Assembly (NCBI RefSeq): GCF_023746535.1
Contig: NZ_CP098747.1
Location: 1,060,364-1,124,363 of the forward strand
Direction: 5' to 3'
From: Sneathiella marina
GTDB lineage: Bacteria > Pseudomonadota > Alphaproteobacteria > Sneathiellales > Sneathiellaceae
Length of the DNA: 64,000 nt
Shown here: one piece after another, positions 9,056 to 17,313 of the stretch
Numbering within the stretch: the first letter of the stretch is position 1
Layout of the letters: every line of letters starts with the position of its first letter
Notes under the pieces: generated by a model
What the model was told of the DNA's origin: nothing
The model's input: only the letters and a program-made list of their open reading frames with translations
Database searches by the model: none
Translations under genes and position numbers: made by a program

Positions 9056-9367
9056 ATGCAGACGAATTCGCGACTTTTTGATGATCTGGCCCGCCTAGCG
9101 ACCGGCGCGCTTGGGACGGCGCAGGGGGTTAAATCAGAGTGGGAGAATCTTTTCCATCAGCGACTTGAGCGGTTTATTGCGGATATGGATTTGGTCCCCC
9201 GTGAGGAGTTTGATGCCGTGAAGGCCATGGCGGTTCTGGCTCGCGAGGAAAATGAAGCTTTGACCAGTCGCATTGACCAGCTGGAAAAACAATTTGCGGC
9301 GATGCAGAAAAAACCAGCGACGAAGAAATCAACTCGCGCCGCCAGCGCCAAGTCGGCAAAGGATTAA
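9056..9367 (+). CDS. ubiK: UbiK/BMFP-family accessory factor
   Basis: The 103-residue protein has the membrane-fusogenic BMFP layout. It has an N-terminal amphipathic segment (FDDLARLATGALGTAQGVKSEWENLFHQRLERF) listed here by its position around residues 8-41, then VPREEFDAVKAMAVLAREEN and a coiled coil (LTSRIDQLEKQFAAM), ending in a Lys/Ala-rich basic tail. In enterobacteria UbiK assists late ubiquinone biosynthesis under oxic conditions. The start has GAGGAG nine bases upstream. It is divergent from lgt across about 110 bases. Confidence 0.88.
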   Translation: MQTNSRLFDDLARLATGALGTAQGVKSEWENLFHQRLERFIADMDLVPREEFDAVKAMAVLAREENEALTSRIDQLEKQFAAMQKKPATKKSTRAASAKSAKD

Positions 9368-9599
9368 TCACCCCTGTTGAGTGGTGTTATTTGCTGCTCT
9401 TTCAATTTTATCCACAAGAAAATACAAAATGGACTGCTTTCTTTGTTGCTAAGGCTTCAAAGGCGGATTACGCTACATGTATGGCGGTAGATTTTTTGTG
9501 CCACCATATATGGCCTGTAGTTGATTTCCTTTCTGGCGGCGATTTACGCCTGGGCCGATGAAGAAAGCCGGTGAGGATAGTTCTGAAAGGAATGGCTCC

Positions 9600-10106
9600 A
9601 TGACGTCATTGTACCTGTCCCACGAAGAGCTTGATGACACCAATCCCCTCGATCTGATTGAAAGTATCATTGTAGAAAACGACTGGTCCTTTGATCGCCA
9701 GGGTCGCAATGAACTTACAGTGGGTGTCGACGGCAGCTGGTGTCAGTATCATCTTTGGTTCTCATGGCGCTCTGATTTAAAAGCCGTTCATTTCTCCTGT
9801 GCTTATGATATCAAAATTCCGGATCGCCAATATCAGTCGATTTATGAACTTCTTGCCCGTGTGAACGAACGAATGCCAGTTGGCCATTTCGATACTTGGC
9901 GAGAAGAAGGCATGGTATTGTTCCGGCATTCGCTGCTGCTCGGTGGAGCCTCCGAAGTGCGGAGTGAGCAATTCCAGACTCTTGTCGAAATCGGAATGAA
10001 AGAACTGGAGAAATTCTACCCGGCTATACAATTTTGTATCTGGGGCGGCAAAACTCCGGAAGAGGCAATTGATGCCGCCATGTTTGAAACAGTGGGTGAA
10101 GCTTAA
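9600..10106 (+). CDS. YbjN domain-containing protein
   Basis: The 168-residue product resembles the YbjN family: NPLDLIESIIVENDWSFDRQ at the start, a WCQYHLWFSWRSDLKAVHFSCAYD core and NERMPVGHFDTWREEGMVLFRHSLL. The family is thought to act as chaperone-like or regulatory proteins; the biochemical role is not established. An upstream ATG at 9558 is in frame, but the ATG at 9600 has GAAAGG nine bases before it and matches the family start. The stop is five bases before proC, so the two are probably cotranscribed, an arrangement common in alphaproteobacteria. Confidence 0.85.
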   Translation: MTSLYLSHEELDDTNPLDLIESIIVENDWSFDRQGRNELTVGVDGSWCQYHLWFSWRSDLKAVHFSCAYDIKIPDRQYQSIYELLARVNERMPVGHFDTWREEGMVLFRHSLLLGGASEVRSEQFQTLVEIGMKELEKFYPAIQFCIWGGKTPEEAIDAAMFETVGEA

Positions 10107-10111
10107 CAACT

Positions 10112-10921
10112 ATGTCTAGTTCCATACTTTTAGTGGGCTCCGGGAAAATGGGGCAAGCGATGCTGGGCGGCTGGGTTGACACTTTTGTCACGCCGTCGGA
10201 TGTCGTTGTTGTTGACCCAAATGTTGAAAATCTTGCTGTGGCGAAAGCGCTTGGATGTATTGGTCACCAGTCTCCTGTGGATATAGATGGCTCGTTTCAG
10301 CCCGAGGTGATCGTTCTTGCGGTAAAACCTCAGATGATGGTGGATGTCCTGCCGACCTTTCAAACACTTGCCGCGAACGGAGCGTTGATTATCTCCATTG
10401 CCGCGGGGACGGGTATCGCGCAATTCGAAACAGCTTTCGGTGCGACAGCCTCAATAATTCGGGCAATGCCGAATACGCCGGCAGCGGTTCGGCACGGAAT
10501 GATTGTCTGTTGCCAGAACGGGCATGCCAGTTCGGCACAGTTAGAAATTTGTGACAAACTGATGACAGCAATCGGCACCGTCGCCTGGATTGATGATGAA
10601 AAATTGATGGATGCCGTCACCGGGTTGTCGGGTTCTGGGCCGGCATACGTTTTTCATATGATTGAAGCCATGGCCGCAGCCGGGGTTCGGGCGGGTCTTC
10701 CGGAGGATCTCGCGGAAACGCTTGCAGAGGTAACCGTTGCGGGGGCTGGAAAACTGGCCATTGCATCTGATGAGCCGGCCTCGAAATTGCGTGAGAATGT
10801 CACCAGCCCTAACGGGACAACTGCCGCAGGACTAGCTGTTTTAATGGCAGAAGACGGTCTCGGTCCGCTTATTGAAAAGACGGTCGCCGCTGCGACTAAA
10901 AGATCGAAAGAATTAGGCTAA
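10112..10921 (+). CDS. proC: Pyrroline-5-carboxylate reductase
   Basis: This enzyme performs the last step of proline synthesis, reducing pyrroline-5-carboxylate with NAD(P)H. The 269-residue protein has the N-terminal Rossmann motif ILLVGSGKMGQAMLGGW, the VLAVKPQ segment, IRAMPNTPAAV, and the C-terminal signature LSGSGPAYVFHMIEAMAAAGVRAGLP (given by its position around residues 175-200), with ENVTSPNGTTAAGL. These place it firmly in the ProC family. It follows the YbjN gene by five bases. Confidence 0.97.
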   Translation: MSSSILLVGSGKMGQAMLGGWVDTFVTPSDVVVVDPNVENLAVAKALGCIGHQSPVDIDGSFQPEVIVLAVKPQMMVDVLPTFQTLAANGALIISIAAGTGIAQFETAFGATASIIRAMPNTPAAVRHGMIVCCQNGHASSAQLEICDKLMTAIGTVAWIDDEKLMDAVTGLSGSGPAYVFHMIEAMAAAGVRAGLPEDLAETLAEVTVAGAGKLAIASDEPASKLRENVTSPNGTTAAGLAVLMAEDGLGPLIEKTVAAATKRSKELG

Positions 10922-11002
10922 AAGAAGCATTTTTTCTGAAAACTCTTTAAAATAGAATAATATTTATCATATACACCTATCTAGAAGAGAAGGGTGATGG
11001 TA

Positions 11003-11431
11003 ATGAATGATACAACACAATCAGGTGCCGCGGGCGCTCCAACTGCAGCTGGCGGACTGGTTATTCCAGATCTCAGTGCGTTGTCGGCTTTGCAAAAACA
11101 GAATATGCAAAAGATGACAGCGGCCGTGGAAACAGCATCGCACGGGTTACAGGACATCGTGAGCCAACAAAGAAGTACGCTTCAGGAAACGGCAGAAAAT
11201 CTACAGGCTTCTTTGAGCACCGCCAGACCATCAGATCAATCCGGAATAGTATCGTTCCCGGATATTCAATCCCAAATCAGTAATCTGTCGACGACCATCG
11301 AGAATATGAACTCGGTTGCCACTACCCTGACTGCATCGACAACAAAATCGTTTGATACGGTCACTCAATCCCTGACGGAAGCGCTGGCAGCAATTGAGGA
11401 CGTGGCGCAGAAATTTTCGTCCGGTGGTTAA
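11003..11431 (+). CDS. Phasin-like small helical protein
   Basis: The 142-residue product is predicted to be mostly helical and is rich in Ala, Gln, Ser and Thr, with no Cys or Trp. The stretch LSALQKQNMQKMTAAVETAS and the following QQRSTLQETAENLQASL resemble phasin-family proteins that coat polyhydroxyalkanoate granules, but no diagnostic residue confirms this. In-frame GTG (10994) and ATG (10997) codons exist; the ATG at 11003 is chosen because the purine-rich GAAGAGAAGG ends nine bases upstream. The neighbour at 11845 is similar in length and composition. Phasin-like is an inference. Confidence 0.6.
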   Translation: MNDTTQSGAAGAPTAAGGLVIPDLSALSALQKQNMQKMTAAVETASHGLQDIVSQQRSTLQETAENLQASLSTARPSDQSGIVSFPDIQSQISNLSTTIENMNSVATTLTASTTKSFDTVTQSLTEALAAIEDVAQKFSSGG

Positions 11432-11506
11432 TTTACGGATTTTTGGATTGTCCTTCGCTTTGCCGTCCCATAGCATTTGCGCTCATTTTAAAGGAAGAGG
11501 CAGTTT

Positions 11507-11848
11507 ATGACAGATGAGATTACCTTTGACGATTTCTTGGCGGTGGATATTCGGGTAGGTCGGGTATTGGAAGCCAATGAATTTCCTCAGGCTCGCAAGC
11601 CGGCGTATAAGCTGAAAGTAGATTTTGGAGGTGAAATCGGAATTAAGAAGACGTCCGCCCAAATTACAGATCTGTATCAGACGGACGATTTGATCGGGCG
11701 GCTGGTCATCGGGGTAGTCAATTTTCCGCCGCGGCAAATCGGCCCCTTTATGTCGGAAGTGCTGATTTTGGGATTTGACGACGGAGAGGGGCGAATCTCG
11801 CTTATTTCTCCGGGTCATGAGGTTCCACTGGGCGGACGCCTTCAATGA
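11507..11848 (+). CDS. csaA: CsaA-type tRNA-binding (EMAP-II/OB-fold) protein
   Basis: The 113-residue single-domain protein is a stand-alone tRNA-binding OB fold. It has FLAVDIRVGRVLEANEFP, then ARKPAYKLKVDFG, IGIKKTSAQIT and VVNFPPRQIGPFMSEVLILG. CsaA homologues have chaperone or export-related activity reported in Bacillus and bind tRNA-like ligands. A good ribosome-binding site (AAGGAAGAGG) precedes the ATG. Its stop overlaps the ATG of the next gene by four bases, so the two are translationally coupled. Confidence 0.92.
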   Translation: MTDEITFDDFLAVDIRVGRVLEANEFPQARKPAYKLKVDFGGEIGIKKTSAQITDLYQTDDLIGRLVIGVVNFPPRQIGPFMSEVLILGFDDGEGRISLISPGHEVPLGGRLQ

Positions 11849-12228
11849 GTCAGGAACAAGATGGATTGACGGAAAGTAATGGGCAGGAGGGGGCATCGGC
11901 GGAAATGCCGGCACCACCTAATTTAGAAACCCTTTTCCAATCCCAAACGCAGCAAATTGATGAGGCGATCCAGAAGGCCAATAAGGCGTTTGAGGTGTTT
12001 ACAAACCGCGACCAGGAAGTAACGGCACTGACACAGACCCTCAGCACCGAGGTCAATGCTGTCTTTCTCATTGCCGCCGCCGCGCAAACACCGCAATTGG
12101 CGGCGGCGAGTATCCCGGCGGTATTAGCGTTGGCAAATGCCGCATTTGCGACCGTTCCAGTGACCCAGCAAAAGGCGATAGCGGAGGTTTCACAAGCTTT
12201 TGTTTCGATTGAAGTCGACCGGCAATAA
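11845..12228 (+). CDS. Small helical protein of unknown function coupled to csaA
   Basis: The 127-residue product has a Glu/Ser/Gly-rich, probably disordered N-terminus, a helical stretch LFQSQTQQIDEAIQKANKAF, then a long Ala-rich apolar helix (about residues 73-105). I do not recognise a family. The start overlaps the csaA stop as ATGA. It is reminiscent in composition of the phasin-like gene on the other side of csaA, but I see no clear sequence identity. It ends five bases from the convergent histidine kinase gene. Confidence 0.7.
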   Translation: MSQEQDGLTESNGQEGASAEMPAPPNLETLFQSQTQQIDEAIQKANKAFEVFTNRDQEVTALTQTLSTEVNAVFLIAAAAQTPQLAAASIPAVLALANAAFATVPVTQQKAIAEVSQAFVSIEVDRQ

Positions 12229-12233
12229 ATAGG

Positions 12234-13598
12234 TTATCGGGGAAACCGGATTTCGATACGTAAACCGCCCGCAGGCGCTTCTCCGAGGGTGATTTGACCG
12301 CCATGCCCATGAATTACATCCCGGGCGATTGTCATTCCTAGGCCGCTGCCGCCAGTTTCCGTATTCCGAGACGGGTCCAGTCGATGAAACGGTTTAAAGA
12401 CATCAGCGCGGCTGGCTTCAGGTATTCCCGGGCCATCATCATCGATGGTCACGGTAACTTCTAAATCTACCGCATGTACAGTAATCCATACCTCAGATGC
12501 ATAGCGTGCAGCGTTATTTATTAGATTAGTAATACATCGTTTCAGGCTATTCGGCCGAACAGAAGCCCAAAGCTCTTGCGGGGTATCGAGAGAGACAACG
12601 GTGCCCTGTCGGCGGGCATTGACGACAATGTCCTGAAACAGGTCCGGAATATCTGTGTTTTCGACTGCTTCTGCTTCCTGGCCACGGGCAAAGGCAAGAT
12701 AACCTTCAACCATTTTCTCCATGTCCGCAACATCGCCTTCGAGACTTTGCTTGTCATCTTGCTCGGGCATCATTGCGAGTTGAAGTTTCATTCGGGTCAA
12801 CGGTGTGCGTAAATCGTGACTTACCCCGGCAAGCATTTCTGTTCGCTGGGTTATCTGCCTGAGAATTCGGTTTTTCATAACATGAAACGCTCTGGAGGCA
12901 AGCCGGATTTCTTGCGCGCCGCTGGGCTTGAAATCCTCCACATATTGGCCTTTCCCGAATTTTTCCGCGGCATCAGAAAGCTGGCGGATGGGGCGCATTT
13001 GATTGCGCAAAAATACCAGTGCAATTCCAAGCAGGGCTAGAGATATACCGACCATCCACATGACAAATATGTAAGTTGTGCTTGAAAACAGGCGCTTGTC
13101 ACGAACAATAACCTGCATGACAGAATCAGGGAGTTGAACAAGCAAGACAACAGATTCAAGTTTTTTGTTTGTCGATATGCTGAAAGGCCGAGCGGGAAGA
13201 CTTTCCTGCAGCGCACGGGCGAGATGTCCCTCCAGAAACCCGTATTTCGTGACAAATTCACTCCCTTCAGGCAAGGTCGCACCTGGATCGATACTGACGG
13301 CAAGGCGCATCTGGTTACGGGCGCTATTGAGGATATCGGTTTCAGCCGTTTCACCAGGAAATCTATCCATGAGGGAGATAACGGCAGCAACATCGCCGGC
13401 AACCCCTTGGGCCAGCCGTCTGGCAACATTGTCCCAATGCCGTTCATAAAAAATATACGTGACAAGAACTTGTAAAAGGATAATCGGCAAGACAACAATC
13501 AATATGGAGCGGCCGAACAGTGTCCTCGGCATTAGCTTTTTCAGGAAGTCAAAATTTATATGCGAAAATGCATTTTTTAAGAAACCTAATCCGCCCAT
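12234..13598 (-). CDS. EnvZ-like sensor histidine kinase
   Basis: The 454-residue protein has two transmembrane segments (about residues 29-50 and 176-197) flanking a periplasmic domain of about 125 residues, followed by a HAMP linker. The dimerisation/phosphorylation box is AGVSHDLRTPLTRMKLQLAM with His261, then an N-box NLINNAARYA and ATP-lid boxes DDDGPGIP and GSGLGMTIARDVIHGHGG. This is the EnvZ/OmpR-type kinase architecture. Its start overlaps the response regulator stop by 13 bases, so they form a two-component pair within a marR-ompR-envZ unit. The signal is unknown. Confidence 0.93.
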   Translation of the reverse strand: MGGLGFLKNAFSHINFDFLKKLMPRTLFGRSILIVVLPIILLQVLVTYIFYERHWDNVARRLAQGVAGDVAAVISLMDRFPGETAETDILNSARNQMRLAVSIDPGATLPEGSEFVTKYGFLEGHLARALQESLPARPFSISTNKKLESVVLLVQLPDSVMQVIVRDKRLFSSTTYIFVMWMVGISLALLGIALVFLRNQMRPIRQLSDAAEKFGKGQYVEDFKPSGAQEIRLASRAFHVMKNRILRQITQRTEMLAGVSHDLRTPLTRMKLQLAMMPEQDDKQSLEGDVADMEKMVEGYLAFARGQEAEAVENTDIPDLFQDIVVNARRQGTVVSLDTPQELWASVRPNSLKRCITNLINNAARYASEVWITVHAVDLEVTVTIDDDGPGIPEASRADVFKPFHRLDPSRNTETGGSGLGMTIARDVIHGHGGQITLGEAPAGGLRIEIRFPR

Positions 13599-14269
13599 AA
13601 AACATATCCTTCGCCGCGGACTGTTTGTAGGTAACGCGGCAGCTTGGGATCATCTTCAATTTTCCGCCTCAATCGTGTTATCTGAACGTCAACGGCCCGT
13701 CCCTGATTTCCACTTGTTAAGGAAAGATTATCTCGACTGATCGGGACTCCCGGCGTGGATGCCAGGGATTTGAGAAGCAATGATTCACCCGACGTCAAAT
13801 TGATTACCTCACCGTCTCGAAGAAGCTCGCCCTTCTCTGTGTTGAATGTAAAATCACCAAAGCTGAGTTCTTCAAATGTCTCGATTTTCGCCCGCCTGAG
13901 GATGGCATCAATTCGTAAAAGCAGCTCTCTTGGTTCAAACGGTTTTGTCAAATAGTCGTCGACGCCACCTTCAAGTCCATCAATCCGATCGCTAGATTCG
14001 CCCATTGCTGTCAGCATCAAAATCGGAATATCTCGGCTAAAGCCTGAACCAGACCGCACTGTCTTCGCCATCTCAAGGCCATCTCCACCCGGCATCATCC
14101 GATCGAGGACAATCAAATCAAAGTCAAATCCAGACATTTTGCTGCGCGCCATATCGGCAGATCCCGCTGTTGAAACACGATAGTTGTTATCCATCAAATA
14201 TTTTCGAAGAAGCGATAACAACCGCGTATCATCATCCACAACCAGGATATGGGGCGCATTGTCCAACAT
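13586..14269 (-). CDS. OmpR/PetR-like response regulator
   Basis: The 227-residue protein has a receiver domain (VVDDDTRLLSLL, phospho-acceptor Asp56 in VLDRMMPGGDG, Lys109 in LTKPFEPREL) and a C-terminal winged helix (RAVDVQITRLRRKIEDD, TVRGEGYVLW). It follows a MarR-family gene by 27 bases and precedes the histidine kinase, overlapping it by 13 bases. In Rhodobacter the corresponding MarR-OmpR pair is called PetP-PetR and is required for cytochrome bc1 expression; that this pair is orthologous is inferred from synteny with the aminotransferase. Confidence 0.93.
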   Translation of the reverse strand: MLDNAPHILVVDDDTRLLSLLRKYLMDNNYRVSTAGSADMARSKMSGFDFDLIVLDRMMPGGDGLEMAKTVRSGSGFSRDIPILMLTAMGESSDRIDGLEGGVDDYLTKPFEPRELLLRIDAILRRAKIETFEELSFGDFTFNTEKGELLRDGEVINLTSGESLLLKSLASTPGVPISRDNLSLTSGNQGRAVDVQITRLRRKIEDDPKLPRYLQTVRGEGYVLWAD

Positions 14270-14296
14270 ACGAGCTTTTCTCCAGCGCTTTGCTTG

Positions 14297-14791
14297 TCAG
14301 GGGTTAAAAATCCGGCCAAGGGCCATGTCGCGATCTTTCTCGTCTATCAGGCCCGCAAGAACCTGACGATATCCTGCAACGGCATCGCCTCCTGCTTCGC
14401 GAAACGCTTTTGCAACTAAATCCCGTTGAACACGGCTTATCTTTTGCTCGAGCTGTTGGCCGTTTTCCGTCAAATACAGCAATCTCTGGCGGCGGTCCAC
14501 CTTGCCAGCTTGCTGTTCAACAAATCCCCGATCAATCAAGGTACTCAGAACTCGACTTAGGCTCTGCTTTGTTATGCGCAATATATCGAGCAATTCGGAA
14601 ACAGTCATGCCTTCATTGCGGCCAATAAAATGGATCACGCGATGATGTGCCCGCCCAAATTTATACTCTTTAAGAATTTCATCCGGTCCGGCGGTGAAGT
14701 CCCGATAGGCGAAAAAAAGCAGCTCTATACTCTGTCTTAATTCTTCTTCTCGAAGAAAAAGAGGGTTGTTTGTAGATTTTACGTCAGTCAT
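14297..14791 (-). CDS. MarR-family (PetP-like) transcriptional regulator
   Basis: The 164-residue protein has a MarR winged helix: YKFGRAHHRVIHFIGRNEGMTVSELLDIL leading into RITKQSLSRVLSTLIDRGFV (recognition helix) and KVDRRQRLLYLTENGQ (wing). These span about residues 45-115. It is the first gene of a likely marR-ompR-envZ operon and is divergent from an ilvE-like gene across 103 bases that contain inverted repeats. Autoregulation and control of the aminotransferase are plausible inferences. Confidence 0.9.
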   Translation of the reverse strand: MTDVKSTNNPLFLREEELRQSIELLFFAYRDFTAGPDEILKEYKFGRAHHRVIHFIGRNEGMTVSELLDILRITKQSLSRVLSTLIDRGFVEQQAGKVDRRQRLLYLTENGQQLEQKISRVQRDLVAKAFREAGGDAVAGYRQVLAGLIDEKDRDMALGRIFNP

Positions 14792-14826
14792 GTTGACATA
14801 TATTTCTCATAATGTTACAAAATCAT

Positions 14827-14850
14827 AGTTCGATTCGACATAAACGAACT
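14827..14850. promoter_or_regulatory. Inverted repeat in the marR-ilvE divergent promoter region
   Basis: AGTTCG and CGAACT are separated by 12 bases in the AT-rich gap between the divergent marR and ilvE starts. A TATAAT at 14871-14876 could be the -10 box of ilvE. The repeat is a candidate operator for the adjacent MarR protein; no binding evidence exists. Confidence 0.4.
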
Positions 14851-14894
14851 CTATATACGAATATACGACATATAATAACTCAAGGTGCTTTATT

Positions 14895-15779
14895 ATGGAT
14901 ACCTCTTCTTTTGCCGATCGGAACGGCCTTATATGGTTTGATGGTGAACTCGTACCATGGCGAGACGCAAACATCCACGTCCTAACTCATGGATTGCATT
15001 ATGCAAGTAGCGTGTTTGAAGGAGAGCGGGTCTATGATGGCGAAATATTCAAGCTGGTTGAACATACTGATCGTCTAATTAATTCTGCCAAAATTCTCGG
15101 TTTTGAAATTGAACAAACTGCAGATGAAATCAATAAAGCGTGTTGGGATACGATTGCGGCAAATAAGATCGTTGACGGATACCTCCGTCCGGTTGCCTGG
15201 CGCGGGTCAGAGATGATGGCGGTGTCTGCCCAGCAGTGCAGAATTCATTTGGCGATTGCTGCCTGGGTTTGGCCGAGTTATTTTGACCCTGAAGCTCGTA
15301 TGAAAGGGATTAAACTCAAATTATCACCCTGGAAGCGGCCTTCACCGGAGACAATTCCGACTCAGTCTAAGGCAGCAGGTTTGTACATGATTTGTACATT
15401 GAGCAAACATGAAGCAGAAGCTGAGGGCTATGATGATGCATTGATGCTGGATTATCGGGGAAGAGTGGCGGAAGCGACCGGTGCCAATATCTTTTTTGTT
15501 CAGGACGGTAAGTTGCATACACCAGATCCAGATTGCTTTTTGGATGGAATTACACGTCGTACTGTCATTGATCTGGCTAAAGCGCGGGGTATCGAGGTGA
15601 TTGAACGCGCCATAATGCCGGAAGAGATGGCAAATTTTACAGAATGTTTCCTGACAGGTACTGCTGCTGAAGTTACTCCCGTCAGCTGCATCGATAACTA
15701 TAAGTTTGTTCCGGGTGAAATTTGTCAGCAACTCATCGGTGACTATGAAAATTGTGTACGCCGAAAGGTTGCTGCGTAA
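14895..15779 (+). CDS. ilvE: Branched-chain amino acid aminotransferase-like class IV aminotransferase
   Basis: The 294-residue protein is a fold-type IV PLP enzyme. It has IWFDGELVPWRDANIHVLTHGLHY at the start (about residues 13-36), SSVFEGERVYDG, then PTQSKAAGLYMICTLSKHEA with the candidate PLP lysine, and EATGANIFFVQDG and FLDGITRRTVIDLA for cofactor binding. Such enzymes transaminate leucine, isoleucine and valine. D-amino acid transaminase is a less likely alternative. The gene is divergent from a MarR regulator, the usual place for this paralogue in alphaproteobacteria, and is followed by two intrinsic terminators. Confidence 0.9.
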   Translation: MDTSSFADRNGLIWFDGELVPWRDANIHVLTHGLHYASSVFEGERVYDGEIFKLVEHTDRLINSAKILGFEIEQTADEINKACWDTIAANKIVDGYLRPVAWRGSEMMAVSAQQCRIHLAIAAWVWPSYFDPEARMKGIKLKLSPWKRPSPETIPTQSKAAGLYMICTLSKHEAEAEGYDDALMLDYRGRVAEATGANIFFVQDGKLHTPDPDCFLDGITRRTVIDLAKARGIEVIERAIMPEEMANFTECFLTGTAAEVTPVSCIDNYKFVPGEICQQLIGDYENCVRRKVAA

Positions 15780-15782
15780 CGC

Positions 15783-15810
15783 AAGCGCTCTGTACTTAAG
15801 CGCTTTTTTT
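15783..15810 (+). terminator. Intrinsic terminator 1 after ilvE
   Basis: AAGCGCT and AGCGCTT form a 7-bp stem around a 9-base loop, followed by an uninterrupted T-run at 15804-15810. It starts three bases after the ilvE stop. Confidence 0.85.
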
Positions 15811-15811
15811 G

Positions 15812-15846
15812 CCCGCTTGCTCCTGTCGCAAGCGGGTATTTTTTGC
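15812..15846 (+). terminator. Intrinsic terminator 2 after ilvE (tandem)
   Basis: CCCGCTTGC and GCAAGCGGG form a perfect 9-bp stem with a 7-base loop, followed by TATTTTTTG. It lies directly behind the first terminator, giving a tandem stop that insulates the downstream Sel1-like gene. Confidence 0.85.
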
Positions 15847-15927
15847 ATTTTTAGGTAAATTCCTTTAAAACACCATATATTATATGTAGAAACAGGAATT
15901 CTGTATTTTTTGTGGGAACACGAAAAG

Positions 15928-17298
15928 ATGTATTGTAAGCGATTAGGCGTGGCGCTGGCTGTGTTTCTAATGGGAACGAATCTGGCATCGGCAGATTTTC
16001 AAGATGGTCAAAAAGCCTTCGATCAGAAAGATTATTCAACTGCAACTGAACAATGGCGTCTCGCCGCCCATAAAGGGGACGAACGCGCACAGTTCAGCTT
16101 GGGAAAACTGTTCGAAGAAGGTGCTGATGGTATTGAGATTGATTTGGTTAAGTCATATGCCTGGTTTAAAATTTCAGCCGCACAGGATGTAAATGGGGCG
16201 AAAGACGCGTTAAGCCGTTTGAAAAAAGAAATGACGCCAGGTCAAATAGAAGAAGCCAATGCACAGGCGGTGGCTGCTCTAGGTGTTTGGTATCGAAAAT
16301 ATTTTAACCAAAACGAAGACGATTTCCAGAAAATGAAGGCGGATATTGCGGCTCAGAAGCAGCAGAAGCTGGCCATGGAAAAAGAAGCTGCGAAGGAGCG
16401 TGCGGACAATCAGGCTGATTTGATAGCCCAAAGAAATGCAGATGCGAAAGTCGCTCAGCAATTGGAAGAAGAAAATAGAAAAGCAGCAATTTTGGCGGCC
16501 CGGCAGCAAGCGGAAGAAGCAAAAATTATTGCTTTTCAGGAACAGCAAAGAATTGAGGAGCAGCAGCGCTTGGTGGCGCTCAGGCAGCAGCAGGACGAAC
16601 AGAAGAAGCTAAATGAGGCGCGCACCCGGCTTGATGAGCTTAAAGCCAAACAACAAGGGATCGCGCCAGAAAAGTCATCGACTGTATTGAGAACCGTGCC
16701 GGTCGCTGAAACTGCGGTTGCTGCGGTGGCCGTTAGTTCTGTAGCTGCATCAGCGCCGACATCCACGTCAGAAAGTACAGCATCTGTGGCCGGTGCAACT
16801 GCAGTCGCCTCTGTCCCCGTTGCAGCTGCTGCAAGCGCGCAATCAATAGCTGTCGCCACTCCTGTGGCTTTACCGTCGAGTGTGACGGAGAAACCTGGCG
16901 GTACCAACGTCGTATTGCAAGACGCTGAAACGACCTCGGAAAAGATTAAGATTGAGGCCCAAGAGCCCGTTACACAGGAAACTGTGGCACTCGCTAAACA
17001 GCCAACAAATGTTCCTCAGGAACTACTTGATCGGCCAGGATTGGATGAGGTGGCACTTATTGAAATATTTGAACTGGCGCAATCGGTACCACTTGAAACG
17101 GAAGCGGCACAAACAGAGATTTCCGAATCTCTTGTCCGAATTGACGCGTTAAAATGGTCACTGATTTCCGGTGTTAAGGGGGATGCGGCGGCCCCGAAAA
17201 TGAACAAAGTACTGATGTCAAAAATGACACCTGTTCAAATTGCTGAAGCCAACAGGCTCGCGGGAGAATGGCTGGCGAAGCGGCAAAGCCGGCTTTAG
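15928..17298 (+). CDS. Secreted Sel1-repeat protein with coiled coil and internal duplication
   Basis: The 456-residue product starts with a signal peptide (MYCKRLGVALAVFLMGTNLA, cleavage near SADF). Residues about 25-90 hold a Sel1-like repeat (AAHKGDERAQFSLGKLFEEG, then SYAWFKISAAQ). A long Glu/Gln/Ala coiled coil (about 120-245) and a low-complexity Ala/Val/Thr/Ser linker (about 250-320) follow. The C-terminus repeats a motif of the N-terminal part: MTPGQIEEAN at 102-111 and MTPVQIAEAN at 433-442. A TTG at 15910 is in frame, but the ATG at 15928 precedes the signal peptide directly. Probably a periplasmic scaffold; function unknown. Confidence 0.8.
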   Translation: MYCKRLGVALAVFLMGTNLASADFQDGQKAFDQKDYSTATEQWRLAAHKGDERAQFSLGKLFEEGADGIEIDLVKSYAWFKISAAQDVNGAKDALSRLKKEMTPGQIEEANAQAVAALGVWYRKYFNQNEDDFQKMKADIAAQKQQKLAMEKEAAKERADNQADLIAQRNADAKVAQQLEEENRKAAILAARQQAEEAKIIAFQEQQRIEEQQRLVALRQQQDEQKKLNEARTRLDELKAKQQGIAPEKSSTVLRTVPVAETAVAAVAVSSVAASAPTSTSESTASVAGATAVASVPVAAAASAQSIAVATPVALPSSVTEKPGGTNVVLQDAETTSEKIKIEAQEPVTQETVALAKQPTNVPQELLDRPGLDEVALIEIFELAQSVPLETEAAQTEISESLVRIDALKWSLISGVKGDAAAPKMNKVLMSKMTPVQIAEANRLAGEWLAKRQSRL

Positions 17299-17313
17299 CT
17301 TTTTATATGGGTG

